Shown here: in pieces, positions 54,952-63,591 of the stretch | Position numbering within the stretch: the stretch's first letter is position 1 | Layout of the letters: every line of letters begins with the position of its first letter | Source of the DNA: Arthrobacter sp. 31Y | GTDB taxonomy: Bacteria > Actinomycetota > Actinomycetes > Actinomycetales > Micrococcaceae | NCBI RefSeq assembly: GCF_000526335.1 | Contig: NZ_JAFW01000001.1 | Span: forward strand, 3,472,001-3,536,000 | DNA length: 64,000 nt | Direction: 5' to 3' | The notes under the pieces: generated by a model | Databases searched by the model: none | What the model was told of the DNA's origin: nothing | Seen by the model: only the letters and a program-made list of their open reading frames with translations | Translations under genes and position numbers: made by a program

Positions 54952-55024
54952 TGCCCTCGATTGGAATCGAACCAACGACACCGGCTTTAGGAGAGCCGTG
55001 CTCTATCCACTGAGCTACGAGGGC
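54952..55024 (-). tRNA. tRNA-Arg (CCT anticodon)
   Basis: The 73-nt gene folds to a full cloverleaf: acceptor GCCCTCG/CGAGGGC, D arm GCTC/GAGC, anticodon stem CGGCT/AGCCG with loop CTCCTAA, and T arm GTTGG-TTCGATT-CCAAT. The anticodon CCT decodes AGG. CCA is not encoded. The DUF6314 gene begins directly after it on the same strand. Confidence 0.96.
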
Positions 55025-55132
55025 CTGTGTGTCCATGGCTCTAAATCCCACTGCTGGAGCTCGAGGGCCCGGACACGACTACAAGCATACAAGCTGCCGG
55101 GGCGCTGCCCGAACACCGCTAGGCTGGCGTTC

Positions 55133-55936
55133 ATGAAAGGGCACGTGACTGCACCGGCAACAGCTGGATCCTTCCTTCCGGATACCCGTAGCATCAGGGC
55201 GAACATCGGAGGCTGGGCGCAATTGAGCGTGGTCCAATACTTCGTGGCCGAGGCTGCAGTGATTGCGGCTTGGTCAGGCCCGGAGCCCTACAGCAGGGCC
55301 ACCGGATTCATCAGCGACCTCGGGGCGGTCTCCTGCGGCATCTACGAGGACAGGGCAGTTTGTTCGCCGCTGCATCTGCTGATGAATGCCTCGTTCGTGG
55401 TGCAGGGCCTGGCCTTGGTCCTCGGTGCGCTGTTCCTGACGGCCGGGCTGTTGAGCGTTGCTGCGCGGCCCGGTGTGCAAGCCCGGCGTTTTCGGGCTGC
55501 TGCAGGCGGTTCCCCGCAGACGCGCGTGTTGACCGTGCCGTGGATCCTGGCCGTCACCATCCGGATCCTCACCGGTGTTGCCGGGGTGGGAACGGTGATT
55601 GTGGGTCTGGTGCCCGAGGACCTGGGCTCTCCCTGGCATTTTGCGGGCGCCTTGATGTTCTTCATCGCCGGCGGCTTTGCGCTCCTGCTGCTGGGAGTCC
55701 TGTGGTGGCGGCAGACGCCGGTGAGCTGGTTCCTCGCTGCCTGCGGGCTGATCTGCATTGCGGCACTCGTCATCGGCGCCATCACGGGGATGGAGGTGCC
55801 GCAGCCGGGATTGCTGGAACGGTTCATGGGCTACCCGGTGACTATCGGCCTGGCAGCCGCGGGCCTGGTGATTGCCCAGCGCGTCCAGACGGACCGGAGA
55901 GCCCACAGGAAACCTACTGCACTGACGGCCGGCTGA
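55133..55936 (+). CDS. DUF998 family membrane protein
   Basis: A 267-residue protein with about six transmembrane segments. The early SVVQYFVAEAAVIAAW, followed by SDLGAVSCG…HLLMNASFVVQGLALVLGALFL, is characteristic of DUF998, whose function is unknown. The ATG at 55133 lacks a Shine-Dalgarno; an in-frame GTG at 55145 has AAAGGG 5 nt upstream and may be the true start. It is divergent from the tRNA and DUF6314 genes. A copy of a ~95-bp repeat lies directly after the stop. Confidence 0.85.
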   Translation: MKGHVTAPATAGSFLPDTRSIRANIGGWAQLSVVQYFVAEAAVIAAWSGPEPYSRATGFISDLGAVSCGIYEDRAVCSPLHLLMNASFVVQGLALVLGALFLTAGLLSVAARPGVQARRFRAAAGGSPQTRVLTVPWILAVTIRILTGVAGVGTVIVGLVPEDLGSPWHFAGALMFFIAGGFALLLLGVLWWRQTPVSWFLAACGLICIAALVIGAITGMEVPQPGLLERFMGYPVTIGLAAAGLVIAQRVQTDRRAHRKPTALTAG

Positions 55937-55943
55937 GTTCCGC

Positions 55944-56038
55944 CGCATCCTTTGCCGCCGGATGCGCCCGCAAGCTCTGGTGCATTTGGCGGGTATGGGT
56001 GCGGTGCCAGCGAAGGTGTGGTGCGCCGGGCGGGTAGT
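55944..56038 (+). repeat. ~95-bp repeat element, copy 1
   Basis: It begins with a hairpin (GCATCC facing GGATGC, 55945-55965) and continues with three ~21-bp units, each with a GGTGC…GGCGGG-like core. It matches copy 2 (56709-56803, opposite strand) at about 72 of 95 positions by hand alignment. Short inverted ends GTTCCGC (55938-55944) and GCGGAAC (56042-56048) frame this copy. Confidence 0.7.
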
Positions 56039-56053
56039 GCTGCGGAACAGTGA

Positions 56054-56689
56054 TCAGGAGGGCTTGGGTTTCTTCTTGCCCAGGAACACGGCCAGCACGC
56101 CGCACAGGAGACTGATCAGGAACAGTACCCAGGACGCAACCGTGACTGCTGAGGCCAAAGCCACCGAACCGGCGTCGGGCGTTTCTGCAGCCAGCACCGA
56201 ATCAATGGCCACGTTGGACCACAGGTGAGCCACCGCGAACAGCAGGGGAGCAGCCCACAGTGCCCATCGCCATGACTTTCGCGCCACATTGGTGCCGATC
56301 AGCAGGAGCCAGCTGAAACCGAAGATCAGCGGAAACAGGGTGCCGGCAGTCTTGTGGACATAGTTCAGCTGGCCGCGGGCCGACTCGTCCATGGCTTCCC
56401 GAAGCTGGGCGATGTAATCCTGAGAGAAGCCGCCGATCAACGAATCAGGCATAGCCAGGCCGCCCGAGAGCTGCGTCATCTGGTTGAGCGTGAGCAGGTG
56501 CAGGTACCAGAACAGGAACAGGCTCGCCACCACGCCCGCGATCACAATGAGCTTGGAGTTGCTCTGCGCCTTCTGCGGGGTGCGCTGAGTGGTGGTGTTG
56601 ATCACGGGAGGCAGCGAGTGATCGGGAACCACTGCCTTTGCTCCGTGCTTCTTGATGCGCTGGGCGGGTGTCTTGGCCATGTCATTCAT
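56054..56689 (-). CDS. Four-helix membrane protein of unknown function
   Basis: A 211-residue protein with a basic N-terminus (AKTPAQRIKKHGAKAV) and four hydrophobic segments (LIVIAGVVASLFLFWYLHLL, TLFPLIFGFSWLLLIG, WALWAAPLLFAVAHLW, and a long one ending LISLLCGVLAVFLGKKKPKPS). I do not recognise the family. The ATG at 56689 is preferred to an in-frame codon at 56767, because the latter lies in the repeat and codes for unlikely sequence. The gene lies between two inverted copies of a ~95-bp repeat. Confidence 0.7.
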   Translation of the reverse strand: MNDMAKTPAQRIKKHGAKAVVPDHSLPPVINTTTQRTPQKAQSNSKLIVIAGVVASLFLFWYLHLLTLNQMTQLSGGLAMPDSLIGGFSQDYIAQLREAMDESARGQLNYVHKTAGTLFPLIFGFSWLLLIGTNVARKSWRWALWAAPLLFAVAHLWSNVAIDSVLAAETPDAGSVALASAVTVASWVLFLISLLCGVLAVFLGKKKPKPS

Positions 56690-56708
56690 TATCCCGCCAC
56701 CCCGCACC

Positions 56709-56803
56709 TCTCCCCGCCATGCGCGCCACTTATTCGCCGATACCGCACCATTTCGCGCCATGCGCACCAGAGGTTACGGGCGCATTCGGGGGGAAAGGAT
56801 GCG
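56709..56803 (-). repeat. ~95-bp repeat element, copy 2 (inverted)
   Basis: Read on the minus strand it starts CGCATCCTTT like copy 1 and shows three ~21-bp units: TGGTGCGCATGGCGCGAA, TGGTGCGGTATCGGCGAA and TGGCGCGCATGGCGGGGA. The unit pattern is clearer here than in copy 1. With copy 1 it encloses the gene at 56054-56689. Confidence 0.7.
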
Positions 56804-56854
56804 CTGGAGCCTTCGTCGCCGTCGCGGACCCCTCCCGCCACATAAGCTGGATCC

Positions 56855-57700
56855 ATGACCACTGGCAGGCACACAGCAACTGAACTCGACCCATCACTGG
56901 ATGACTACCAACTGGCCAGCGCCCTGGTCCGTGAGGCGGGCCAGCTGGCGCTGCTCATGCGGATGGGCGGACTACAGGGTGAACGCAAAACCTCAGTGTC
57001 CGACGTCGTCACTGCAGCCGATCACGCAGCGGAGGCTTACGTCATGGACCAGCTGCGGCGCTGCCGTCCCGACGACGGCATCCTCGGTGAGGAAGGTGCC
57101 TCCGTTGCCGGGACCAGCGGCCGGACCTGGGTGATCGACCCCGTTGATGGCACCTACAACTTCCTGCATGGCTCCACGTACTGGTGCTCGGCCATTGCCC
57201 TTAAACGCGACGATTCAGACCACGGCGGCAAGCCGGTTGCAGATCCGGAGGTGCTCCTCGGGGCCATCTATCAGCCGGAACTGGACAAGCTCTGGCTGGG
57301 CGGCCAGGATCACCCGTCCACCCTGAACGGCGAATCGATCTCAGGTTTCGGCGACCTCCCCGTAAGCCAAATCTCCGCGGCCACCTACATCCATCCCACC
57401 TGGCTGGCGGATCCCCGTGCCGCCATGCCCTGGCACGCGGCTGCAGTTTCGGCGGCATCATTGCGCATGTTCGGCTCAGGCTCCTGCGACCTCGGCCGCG
57501 TCGCTGACGGCGAGCTCGGCTGCTGGTTCCAGCACAGCTGCCCGGAATGGGACTGGCTTCCCGGCAAAGCGATCGTCCGCGCGGCCGGCGGGGACACCGC
57601 CGTCGTGCAGGTCAACGGACTGAACTGGTTCGTGGCGGGAGGCCCGACGGCGGTACGCGAGTTAAGCGCCGCCCTCACCTCTGTTCCCCAATTTGCCTAG
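56855..57700 (+). CDS. Inositol monophosphatase family protein
   Basis: A 281-residue Mg-dependent phosphatase of the IMPase/HisN/CysQ superfamily. The metal ligands are visible in GEEGAS (Glu), WVIDPVDGTYNFLHG (two Asp) and PEWDWLPGKAIVRAAGG (Asp). Possible substrates are inositol phosphate, histidinol phosphate or PAP, and the sequence does not decide among them. The ATG at 56855 follows a region without a strong Shine-Dalgarno. It is 51 bp after repeat copy 2 and 134 bp before pcrA. Confidence 0.92.
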   Translation: MTTGRHTATELDPSLDDYQLASALVREAGQLALLMRMGGLQGERKTSVSDVVTAADHAAEAYVMDQLRRCRPDDGILGEEGASVAGTSGRTWVIDPVDGTYNFLHGSTYWCSAIALKRDDSDHGGKPVADPEVLLGAIYQPELDKLWLGGQDHPSTLNGESISGFGDLPVSQISAATYIHPTWLADPRAAMPWHAAAVSAASLRMFGSGSCDLGRVADGELGCWFQHSCPEWDWLPGKAIVRAAGGDTAVVQVNGLNWFVAGGPTAVRELSAALTSVPQFA

Positions 57701-57834
57701 GTAAGTTCGATCGCGGAGGCCGCTTCGAATCGCGACAGCATGAGCCACCTAGTGCGCCGCCGGTGCCACCCGGAGACCTGATCAAGGTCCGGTGCCTTTG
57801 AGTGTCAGAGGCACCGCCTAGACTGGTAGGCACC

Positions 57835-60381
57835 ATGGATATGTTGTTTGACCCCTACGCAGACGGACCCTTCAAAGCAGGCACCAAAGCCGCAGTCAAG
57901 GCTGCCCCGGAGCTTTCCCCTTCCGGCGGAGGTGCCTCCGGGCCCCGCCTTCAGGAAGGGACCGGCGGGTCCGACAACGCTCCCCGGCAGCCTTCCCAGG
58001 GAGGGTGGGACAACCAGGGAGCCCACGGCTTGCCCACTGCTGACGCCCTGCTGCAAGGCCTGAATCCACAGCAGGAAGAGGCCGTGAAGCACGCGGGAAG
58101 CCCCCTGCTGATCGTTGCAGGCGCGGGCTCCGGCAAGACCCGCGTATTGAGTAACAGGATCGCCTACCTCATTGCCACCAAGCGTGCGCATCACGGTGAG
58201 ATCCTGGCCATCACCTTCACCAACAAGGCAGCCGCCGAAATGCGGGAACGCATCGAAGCCTTGGAGGGACCTCGGGCCAAGGGCATGTGGATCTCCACGT
58301 TCCACTCATCCTGCGTGCGAATCCTGCGCCGGGAAGCGGCCAACGTGGGCCTGAATTCAAACTTCTCCATCTACGACTCCGCCGATTCCCTGCGCCTGAT
58401 CACCCTGGTGGCCAAGAATCTGGATCTCGATCCCAAGAAGTTCGCGCCTAAGGCCATCCAGCACAAGATTTCCGCGCTCAAAAACGAACTCATTGATGCC
58501 GACTCCTACGTGTCCTCGGCGAACCACAACGATCCCTTTGAGCAAGCCGTGGCTGAGGTGTTCAAGGGCTACACCCAGCGTCTCCGGCAAGCCAACGCGA
58601 TGGACTTCGATGACCTCATCGCCGAAACCGTGTACATGTTCCGGGCCTTCCCAGCGCTCGCAGAATCCTACCGCCGTCGCTTCCGGCACGTCTTGGTTGA
58701 TGAGTACCAGGACACCAACCACGCCCAGTACGCACTGGTCAGGGAAATCGTGGGAGTGGGAACAGCTACGGAGGTGGCACCCAGCGAACTGACGGTGGTG
58801 GGCGATTCGGATCAGTCCATTTATGCCTTCCGCGGCGCGGACATCCGAAACATTGTGGAGTTCGAAGCCGACTATCCGAATGCCCGCACCATCAAACTCG
58901 AGCAGAATTACCGCTCCACGCAGAACATTCTCAGCGCCGCCAACTCCGTGATCGCCCGGAATCCCAACCGCCAGGAAAAGCGTTTGTGGACTGCGGAGGG
59001 TGACGGCGAGAAAATCGTTGGCTACGTGGGGGAGAACGAGCACGACGAAGCCCAGTTCATAGCCAAGGAAATCGACAGGCTGCAGGACGAGGACAATTTG
59101 CGGCCCGGTGACGTCGCAATTTTCTACCGCACCAACGCCCAGTCCCGTTCCATTGAAGACGTTCTGGTCCGGGTGGGCCTGCCGTACAAGGTAGTGGGCG
59201 GCACGCGCTTCTATGAGCGCAAGGAAATCAAGGATGCGCTGGCTTACCTTCGCGTCCTGGTGAATCCGGACGACGACGTCAATCTCCGCCGGGTGCTGAA
59301 CGAACCCAAACGCGGGATTGGTGATCGCGCCGAGGGCGCAGTTGCCGCTTTGGCCGAGCGGGAGCGTACGTCCTTCATGACCGCTGCCCGCCGTGCCGAT
59401 CAAGCGCCGGGCATGGCCACGCGTTCGGTCAACGCCGTGCTGGGATTTGTGAAGCTGCTGGATGACCTCGCCGAGGTGGCGTCAGGCTCCGGTGCCGCTG
59501 CTGCCCTGGAGGCCGTCCTTGAACAGACTGGTTACCTGGCAGGCCTGCGCTCCAGCAACGACCCCCAGGACGAATCCCGGGTGGAGAACCTGGCCGAACT
59601 GGTGGCCGTGGTCCGGGAATACGAGCGCGACAACCCGGACGGGTCCCTCGGGGAGTTCCTGGAACAGGTCTCCCTGGTGGCCGACGCCGACCAGATCCCC
59701 GATGCCCCGGGCGCGGACATCGATGCCGCCGTGGCTGAGGCCAAGAGGATGGGCGTTGTCACGCTGATGACCCTGCACACCGCCAAGGGCCTTGAGTTCC
59801 CGGTGGTCTTCCTCACCGGCATGGAGCATGGTATTTTTCCGCACCAGCGCTCGGCGACCGATCCCAAAGAACTCGCGGAAGAACGCCGCCTGGCCTACGT
59901 GGGGCTCACCCGGGCGCGCAAACGCCTGTACGTCACACGCTCGGAAGTCCGCAGCATGTGGGGACAGAGCCAGTACAACCCCGCCAGCCAGTTCTTGGAA
60001 GAGATCCCCTCCGAGCTGGTGGAGTGGAAGCGCGAAGGAATGAGCCGTCAGGCCGCAGGCGGCTGGGGGAGCGCACCTATCGGGTCCAACCGCTACGGTG
60101 GTTCCTTCTGGGGTGCGGGCACATCCCGCGGCGCTGCCGCCAGCCCCACCGCAGGGTTCGACGCCGACGTTCCTGCCGCCGTCGTACGCAACAGGGTCCA
60201 GCCGCAAAAGGAAGTCATTTCCGTGGTGGCGGGGGATAAGGTCAACCACACGAGCTTCGGCAACGGAGTGGTGCTGGGCATCGAAGGCTCGGGGGACAAG
60301 ACGGTGGCGAAGGTGAAGTTCGACGTCGGCGAGAAGCGGCTGCTGTTGCGGTATGCGCCCCTGACCAAGTTGGATGCGTGA
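57835..60381 (+). CDS. pcrA: ATP-dependent DNA helicase PcrA/UvrD
   Basis: A superfamily 1A 3'-5' helicase (848 aa) used in nucleotide-excision repair and clearing of replication blocks. Walker A GAGSGKT is at 96-102, followed by TFTNKAAAEMRERI (Ia), VDEYQDTNHAQY (II), QNYRSTQNIL (IV), TLHTAKGLEFPVVFLTGMEHGIFP (V) and YVGLTRARKRLYVT (VI). The first 75 residues are a disordered extension. The last 60 (VVAGDKVNHTSFGNGVVLGIEGSG…) form the Tudor-like RNA polymerase-binding domain of PcrA. The ATG at 57835 is favoured because a -10-like TAGACT (57819-57824) lies between it and a GTG at 57802. Confidence 0.96.
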   Translation: MDMLFDPYADGPFKAGTKAAVKAAPELSPSGGGASGPRLQEGTGGSDNAPRQPSQGGWDNQGAHGLPTADALLQGLNPQQEEAVKHAGSPLLIVAGAGSGKTRVLSNRIAYLIATKRAHHGEILAITFTNKAAAEMRERIEALEGPRAKGMWISTFHSSCVRILRREAANVGLNSNFSIYDSADSLRLITLVAKNLDLDPKKFAPKAIQHKISALKNELIDADSYVSSANHNDPFEQAVAEVFKGYTQRLRQANAMDFDDLIAETVYMFRAFPALAESYRRRFRHVLVDEYQDTNHAQYALVREIVGVGTATEVAPSELTVVGDSDQSIYAFRGADIRNIVEFEADYPNARTIKLEQNYRSTQNILSAANSVIARNPNRQEKRLWTAEGDGEKIVGYVGENEHDEAQFIAKEIDRLQDEDNLRPGDVAIFYRTNAQSRSIEDVLVRVGLPYKVVGGTRFYERKEIKDALAYLRVLVNPDDDVNLRRVLNEPKRGIGDRAEGAVAALAERERTSFMTAARRADQAPGMATRSVNAVLGFVKLLDDLAEVASGSGAAAALEAVLEQTGYLAGLRSSNDPQDESRVENLAELVAVVREYERDNPDGSLGEFLEQVSLVADADQIPDAPGADIDAAVAEAKRMGVVTLMTLHTAKGLEFPVVFLTGMEHGIFPHQRSATDPKELAEERRLAYVGLTRARKRLYVTRSEVRSMWGQSQYNPASQFLEEIPSELVEWKREGMSRQAAGGWGSAPIGSNRYGGSFWGAGTSRGAAASPTAGFDADVPAAVVRNRVQPQKEVISVVAGDKVNHTSFGNGVVLGIEGSGDKTVAKVKFDVGEKRLLLRYAPLTKLDA

Positions 60382-60404
60382 AACAACACGGCATAATGAG
60401 GGGC

Positions 60405-61094
60405 ATGCGACGGACTCTTGGGGCGATCCTTGCCGCCTTACTCATGGTGCTGGCCACGGGATGCTCCTTTGCCACCGAGGATCCCGACTATGTGCCGCCT
60501 GCTCCGTTGCCGCCGCTGGAGCAGCTGCAACAGGTTCCCGTCACTGAGCAGACCACCCTGTCCGCAGGCGAGGATGTCACTGCGTTCGTCACGGCTGATA
60601 AGAACATAGTGTGCGCCATGACTTCCTCGCGGGGCGGGCACCTCAATCTGCCTTATGAGGCCAACTCCTACTCGGACGCCGCCAATAACAAGTTCGCGGT
60701 TGTCCCCGTGGTTCATTGTGAACTGGCCAAGTATGCCGCGCCGGAACCCGACGACATCGCCGACGACTGCGCGGGAATCGGTCTTGGATATCTTGGCGGG
60801 ACAGCGCTCCTGACTCCGGAGAAGGCGTCCTACGGCTCATGTCGTTCCGGCGTAACACAGATGGAGTCGGAATTCGGGCCGAAGGGCAGCAGGGAAGGTC
60901 CCGTCTCCAAGCTGCGTGAGCTGGCCGAAGGGCAGAACATAGAGCGCAACGGTCTGCGGTGTTCGGCATACAACGGCGGCGTCGCTTGCGGAAATATCTC
61001 CGGTGGCGTGGCATTCTTCGTGAGCCGTGAGGGGTATCAGTTGATTTCCGACGGCGGCAAAACGGTCACGGGGAACCTGAAACAAGCGCCGTGA
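60405..61094 (+). CDS. Putative secreted lipoprotein
   Basis: A 229-residue protein with a signal peptide (MRRTLGAILAALLMVLATGC), whose lipobox LATGC makes Cys20 the lipidated residue. A Pro-rich spacer follows, then a domain with several cysteines (VCAMTSSRGGHLNLPYEA, VHCELAKY, DDCAGIG, GSCRSG, LRCSAYNGGVACGNISGG). These suggest disulfides in an extracellular beta-rich fold. The family is common in Arthrobacter but without assigned function. GAGGGG precedes this ATG; the frame is open to a GTG that overlaps the pcrA stop (60378). A weak hairpin at 61124-61148 may end the transcript. Confidence 0.82.
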   Translation: MRRTLGAILAALLMVLATGCSFATEDPDYVPPAPLPPLEQLQQVPVTEQTTLSAGEDVTAFVTADKNIVCAMTSSRGGHLNLPYEANSYSDAANNKFAVVPVVHCELAKYAAPEPDDIADDCAGIGLGYLGGTALLTPEKASYGSCRSGVTQMESEFGPKGSREGPVSKLRELAEGQNIERNGLRCSAYNGGVACGNISGGVAFFVSREGYQLISDGGKTVTGNLKQAP

Positions 61095-61358
61095 TCGCCG
61101 TCGGACAGCCGGTGAACAGCCCAAAAACCGCGTCATTCTGCGGGTTTTCTACAGCCGATAGAAGTGTAAGGTTACTCACTTAACAGGTAGTGTGTAGCTG
61201 GCGGGACTCCTCAAAGGGCTAAAGTTCCGAGAGGACCTTACGCAATGTGACCGGCTTCAATCCTGGTTGTTACCGCGTACTTTCCGCAGCTGGCTATCGC
61301 GGTCATCGCGGTTCCCGGCTGAACAGAAAACTACTTCGACGTAGAAGGACACTAAACC

Positions 61359-62528
61359 GTGGACCTGTTTGAATATCAGGCGCGCGATATGTTCGAGGCG
61401 CACGGTGTACCCGTGCTCGCCGGCATCGTGGCGCACACTCCTGAAGAAGCAAAGGCAGCTGCCGAGAAGATCGGCGGCGTAACTGTCGTCAAGGCACAGG
61501 TTAAGGTTGGTGGCCGCGGCAAGGCTGGCGGCGTCAAGGTTGCCAAGACTGCCGAAGAGGCACTTGAGCACTCCACCAACATCCTGGGCATGGACATCAA
61601 GGGCCACACCGTCAACAAGGTGATGATCGCCCAGGGTGCTGACATCGCCGAGGAATTCTACTTCTCGGTCCTTCTGGACCGCGCCAACCGCAACTACCTG
61701 GCCATGTGCTCGGTAGAAGGCGGCATGGAAATCGAACAGCTTGCCGTGGAGCGTCCCGAGGCCCTGGCCAAGATCGCCATCGACCCCGCTGTGGGCATCG
61801 ACCAGGCCAAGGCTGACGAGATCGTCGCAGCTGCAGGTTTTGCTGAAGAATTGCGCGGCAAAGTGGCCGACGTCATTCTGAAGCTTTGGGATGTCTTCAA
61901 GAAGGAAGACGCAACCCTGGTTGAGGTCAACCCGCTGGTCCGCACCGGCGCAGGCGAGATCGTTGCCCTCGACGGCAAGGTTTCCCTGGATGAGAACGCT
62001 GACTTCCGCCACGTGCACCACTCCACGTTGGAAGACAAGGATGCAGCTGACCCGTTGGAGGCCAAGGCCAAGGCCCAGGACCTCAACTACGTCAAGCTGG
62101 ACGGCGAAGTTGGCATCATCGGCAACGGCGCCGGTCTTGTGATGTCCACCCTCGACGTCGTTGCTTACGCCGGCGAGAACCACGGCAACGTGAAGCCCGC
62201 CAACTTCCTGGACATCGGCGGTGGAGCTTCCGCTGAGGTCATGGCCAACGGCCTCGACGTCATCCTGGGCGACGCTCAGGTCAAGAGCGTGTTCGTGAAC
62301 GTCTTCGGCGGCATCACCGCTTGTGACGCTGTGGCAAAGGGCATTGTCGGTGCACTGGCTGAGCTCGGTTCCTCCGCGAACAAGCCGCTGGTAGTTCGCC
62401 TCGACGGCAACAACGTTGAGGAAGGCCGCCGCATCCTGACCGAGGCCAACCACCCGCTGGTTACCCTGGCCGCCACCATGGACGAGGGCGCCGACAAGGC
62501 CGCCGAGCTCGCCAACGCAGCTAAGTAA
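61359..62528 (+). CDS. sucC: Succinate-CoA ligase, beta subunit
   Basis: The beta subunit (389 aa) of the TCA-cycle enzyme that turns succinyl-CoA into succinate while making ATP or GTP. It shows the ATP-grasp start [64 protein letters not shown], and the C-terminal [18 protein letters not shown]. The GTG start has AGAAGGA. The 264-bp gap upstream holds the promoter region; I see no specific operator. sucD follows by 11 bp. Confidence 0.98.
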   Translation: MDLFEYQARDMFEAHGVPVLAGIVAHTPEEAKAAAEKIGGVTVVKAQVKVGGRGKAGGVKVAKTAEEALEHSTNILGMDIKGHTVNKVMIAQGADIAEEFYFSVLLDRANRNYLAMCSVEGGMEIEQLAVERPEALAKIAIDPAVGIDQAKADEIVAAAGFAEELRGKVADVILKLWDVFKKEDATLVEVNPLVRTGAGEIVALDGKVSLDENADFRHVHHSTLEDKDAADPLEAKAKAQDLNYVKLDGEVGIIGNGAGLVMSTLDVVAYAGENHGNVKPANFLDIGGGASAEVMANGLDVILGDAQVKSVFVNVFGGITACDAVAKGIVGALAELGSSANKPLVVRLDGNNVEEGRRILTEANHPLVTLAATMDEGADKAAELANAAK

Positions 62529-62539
62529 AGGGACGCGAC

Positions 62540-63442
62540 ATGTCTATCTACCTCAACAAGGACTCCAAAGTCATCGTTCAGGGCATCACCGGCGGCGAAG
62601 GCACCAAGCACACCGCCCTCATGCTCAAGGCCGGCACCAACATTGTTGGTGGCGTCAACGCCCGCAAAGCCGGCACCACGGTTCTGCACGGCGACAAGGA
62701 AATCAACGTCTTCGGCACCGTCAAGGAAGCCATCGCTGAAACCGGCGCAGACGTCTCCATCGTCTTCGTTCCGCCGGCATTCACCAAGGACGCCGTTGTT
62801 GAAGCCATCGAAGCCGGCATCGGCCTCGTTGTAGTCATCACCGAAGGCGTTCCGGTTCAGGACTCCGCCGAATTCTGGGCACTCGCCCAGTCCAAGGTGG
62901 ACGCAGACGGCAAGCAGGTCACCCGTATCATCGGACCGAACTGCCCCGGCATCATCACCCCGGGCGAAGCCCTGGTTGGCATCACCCCGGCGAACATCAC
63001 GGGCAAGGGTCCCATCGGCCTGGTCTCCAAGTCTGGTACCTTGACGTACCAGATGATGTACGAACTTCGCGACCTCGGCTTCTCCACCGCAATCGGCATC
63101 GGTGGCGACCCCGTCATCGGCACCACGCACATCGACGCCTTGGCTGCGTTCGAAGCTGACCCGGAGACCAAGGCAATCGTCATGATCGGCGAAATCGGTG
63201 GCGACGCTGAAGAGCGCGCAGCCGACTTCATCAAGGCCAACGTCACCAAGCCGGTTGTTGGCTACGTTGCCGGCTTCACGGCTCCCGAGGGCAAGACCAT
63301 GGGCCACGCAGGCGCCATCGTGTCAGGCTCCGCGGGTACCGCGCAGGCCAAGAAGGAAGCTCTCGAAGCCGCAGGCGTGAAGGTCGGCAAGACGCCGTCC
63401 GAGACCGCCACGCTGCTGCGCGAAGTTTTCGCAACGCTCTAA
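62540..63442 (+). CDS. sucD: Succinate-CoA ligase, alpha subunit
   Basis: The alpha subunit (300 aa), which binds CoA and carries the phospho-histidine. The CoA-binding start is [20 protein letters not shown], the active-site His lies in [24 protein letters not shown], and [13 protein letters not shown] is the family signature. It is 11 bp after sucC and coded by the same transcript. A long hairpin terminator follows the stop. Confidence 0.98.
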   Translation: MSIYLNKDSKVIVQGITGGEGTKHTALMLKAGTNIVGGVNARKAGTTVLHGDKEINVFGTVKEAIAETGADVSIVFVPPAFTKDAVVEAIEAGIGLVVVITEGVPVQDSAEFWALAQSKVDADGKQVTRIIGPNCPGIITPGEALVGITPANITGKGPIGLVSKSGTLTYQMMYELRDLGFSTAIGIGGDPVIGTTHIDALAAFEADPETKAIVMIGEIGGDAEERAADFIKANVTKPVVGYVAGFTAPEGKTMGHAGAIVSGSAGTAQAKKEALEAAGVKVGKTPSETATLLREVFATL

Positions 63443-63454
63443 GCTTCACAAAAG

Positions 63455-63517
63455 CAACGCGGGGTCACTTACGGCCCGTTCCAAGCACCGGAACGGGCCC
63501 AAAGTGACCCCGCGTTG
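63455..63517. terminator. Long hairpin terminator after sucD
   Basis: A perfect 16-bp outer stem (63455-63470 with 63502-63517) encloses a second 10-bp stem (63473-63482 with 63490-63499). It lies between convergent genes and can serve both. Outer flanks are only moderately A/T rich. Confidence 0.85.
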
Positions 63518-63591
63518 TTGGTTTAACATGGCTGACGCGGGCCGAAGAGTCTGGGGGAAAACTCCGACCCGCGCCAGGTCAAGGGGGCCGG

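Noticed and set aside
55025..55132. A tRNA-borne integration site
   Set aside because: tRNA-Arg has no integrase, no repeated 3' end and no foreign-looking DNA beside it in the window.
61257..62453. A 398-codon minus-strand frame antisense to sucC
   Set aside because: It is a mirror of high-GC3 codons of sucC, with no start signal.
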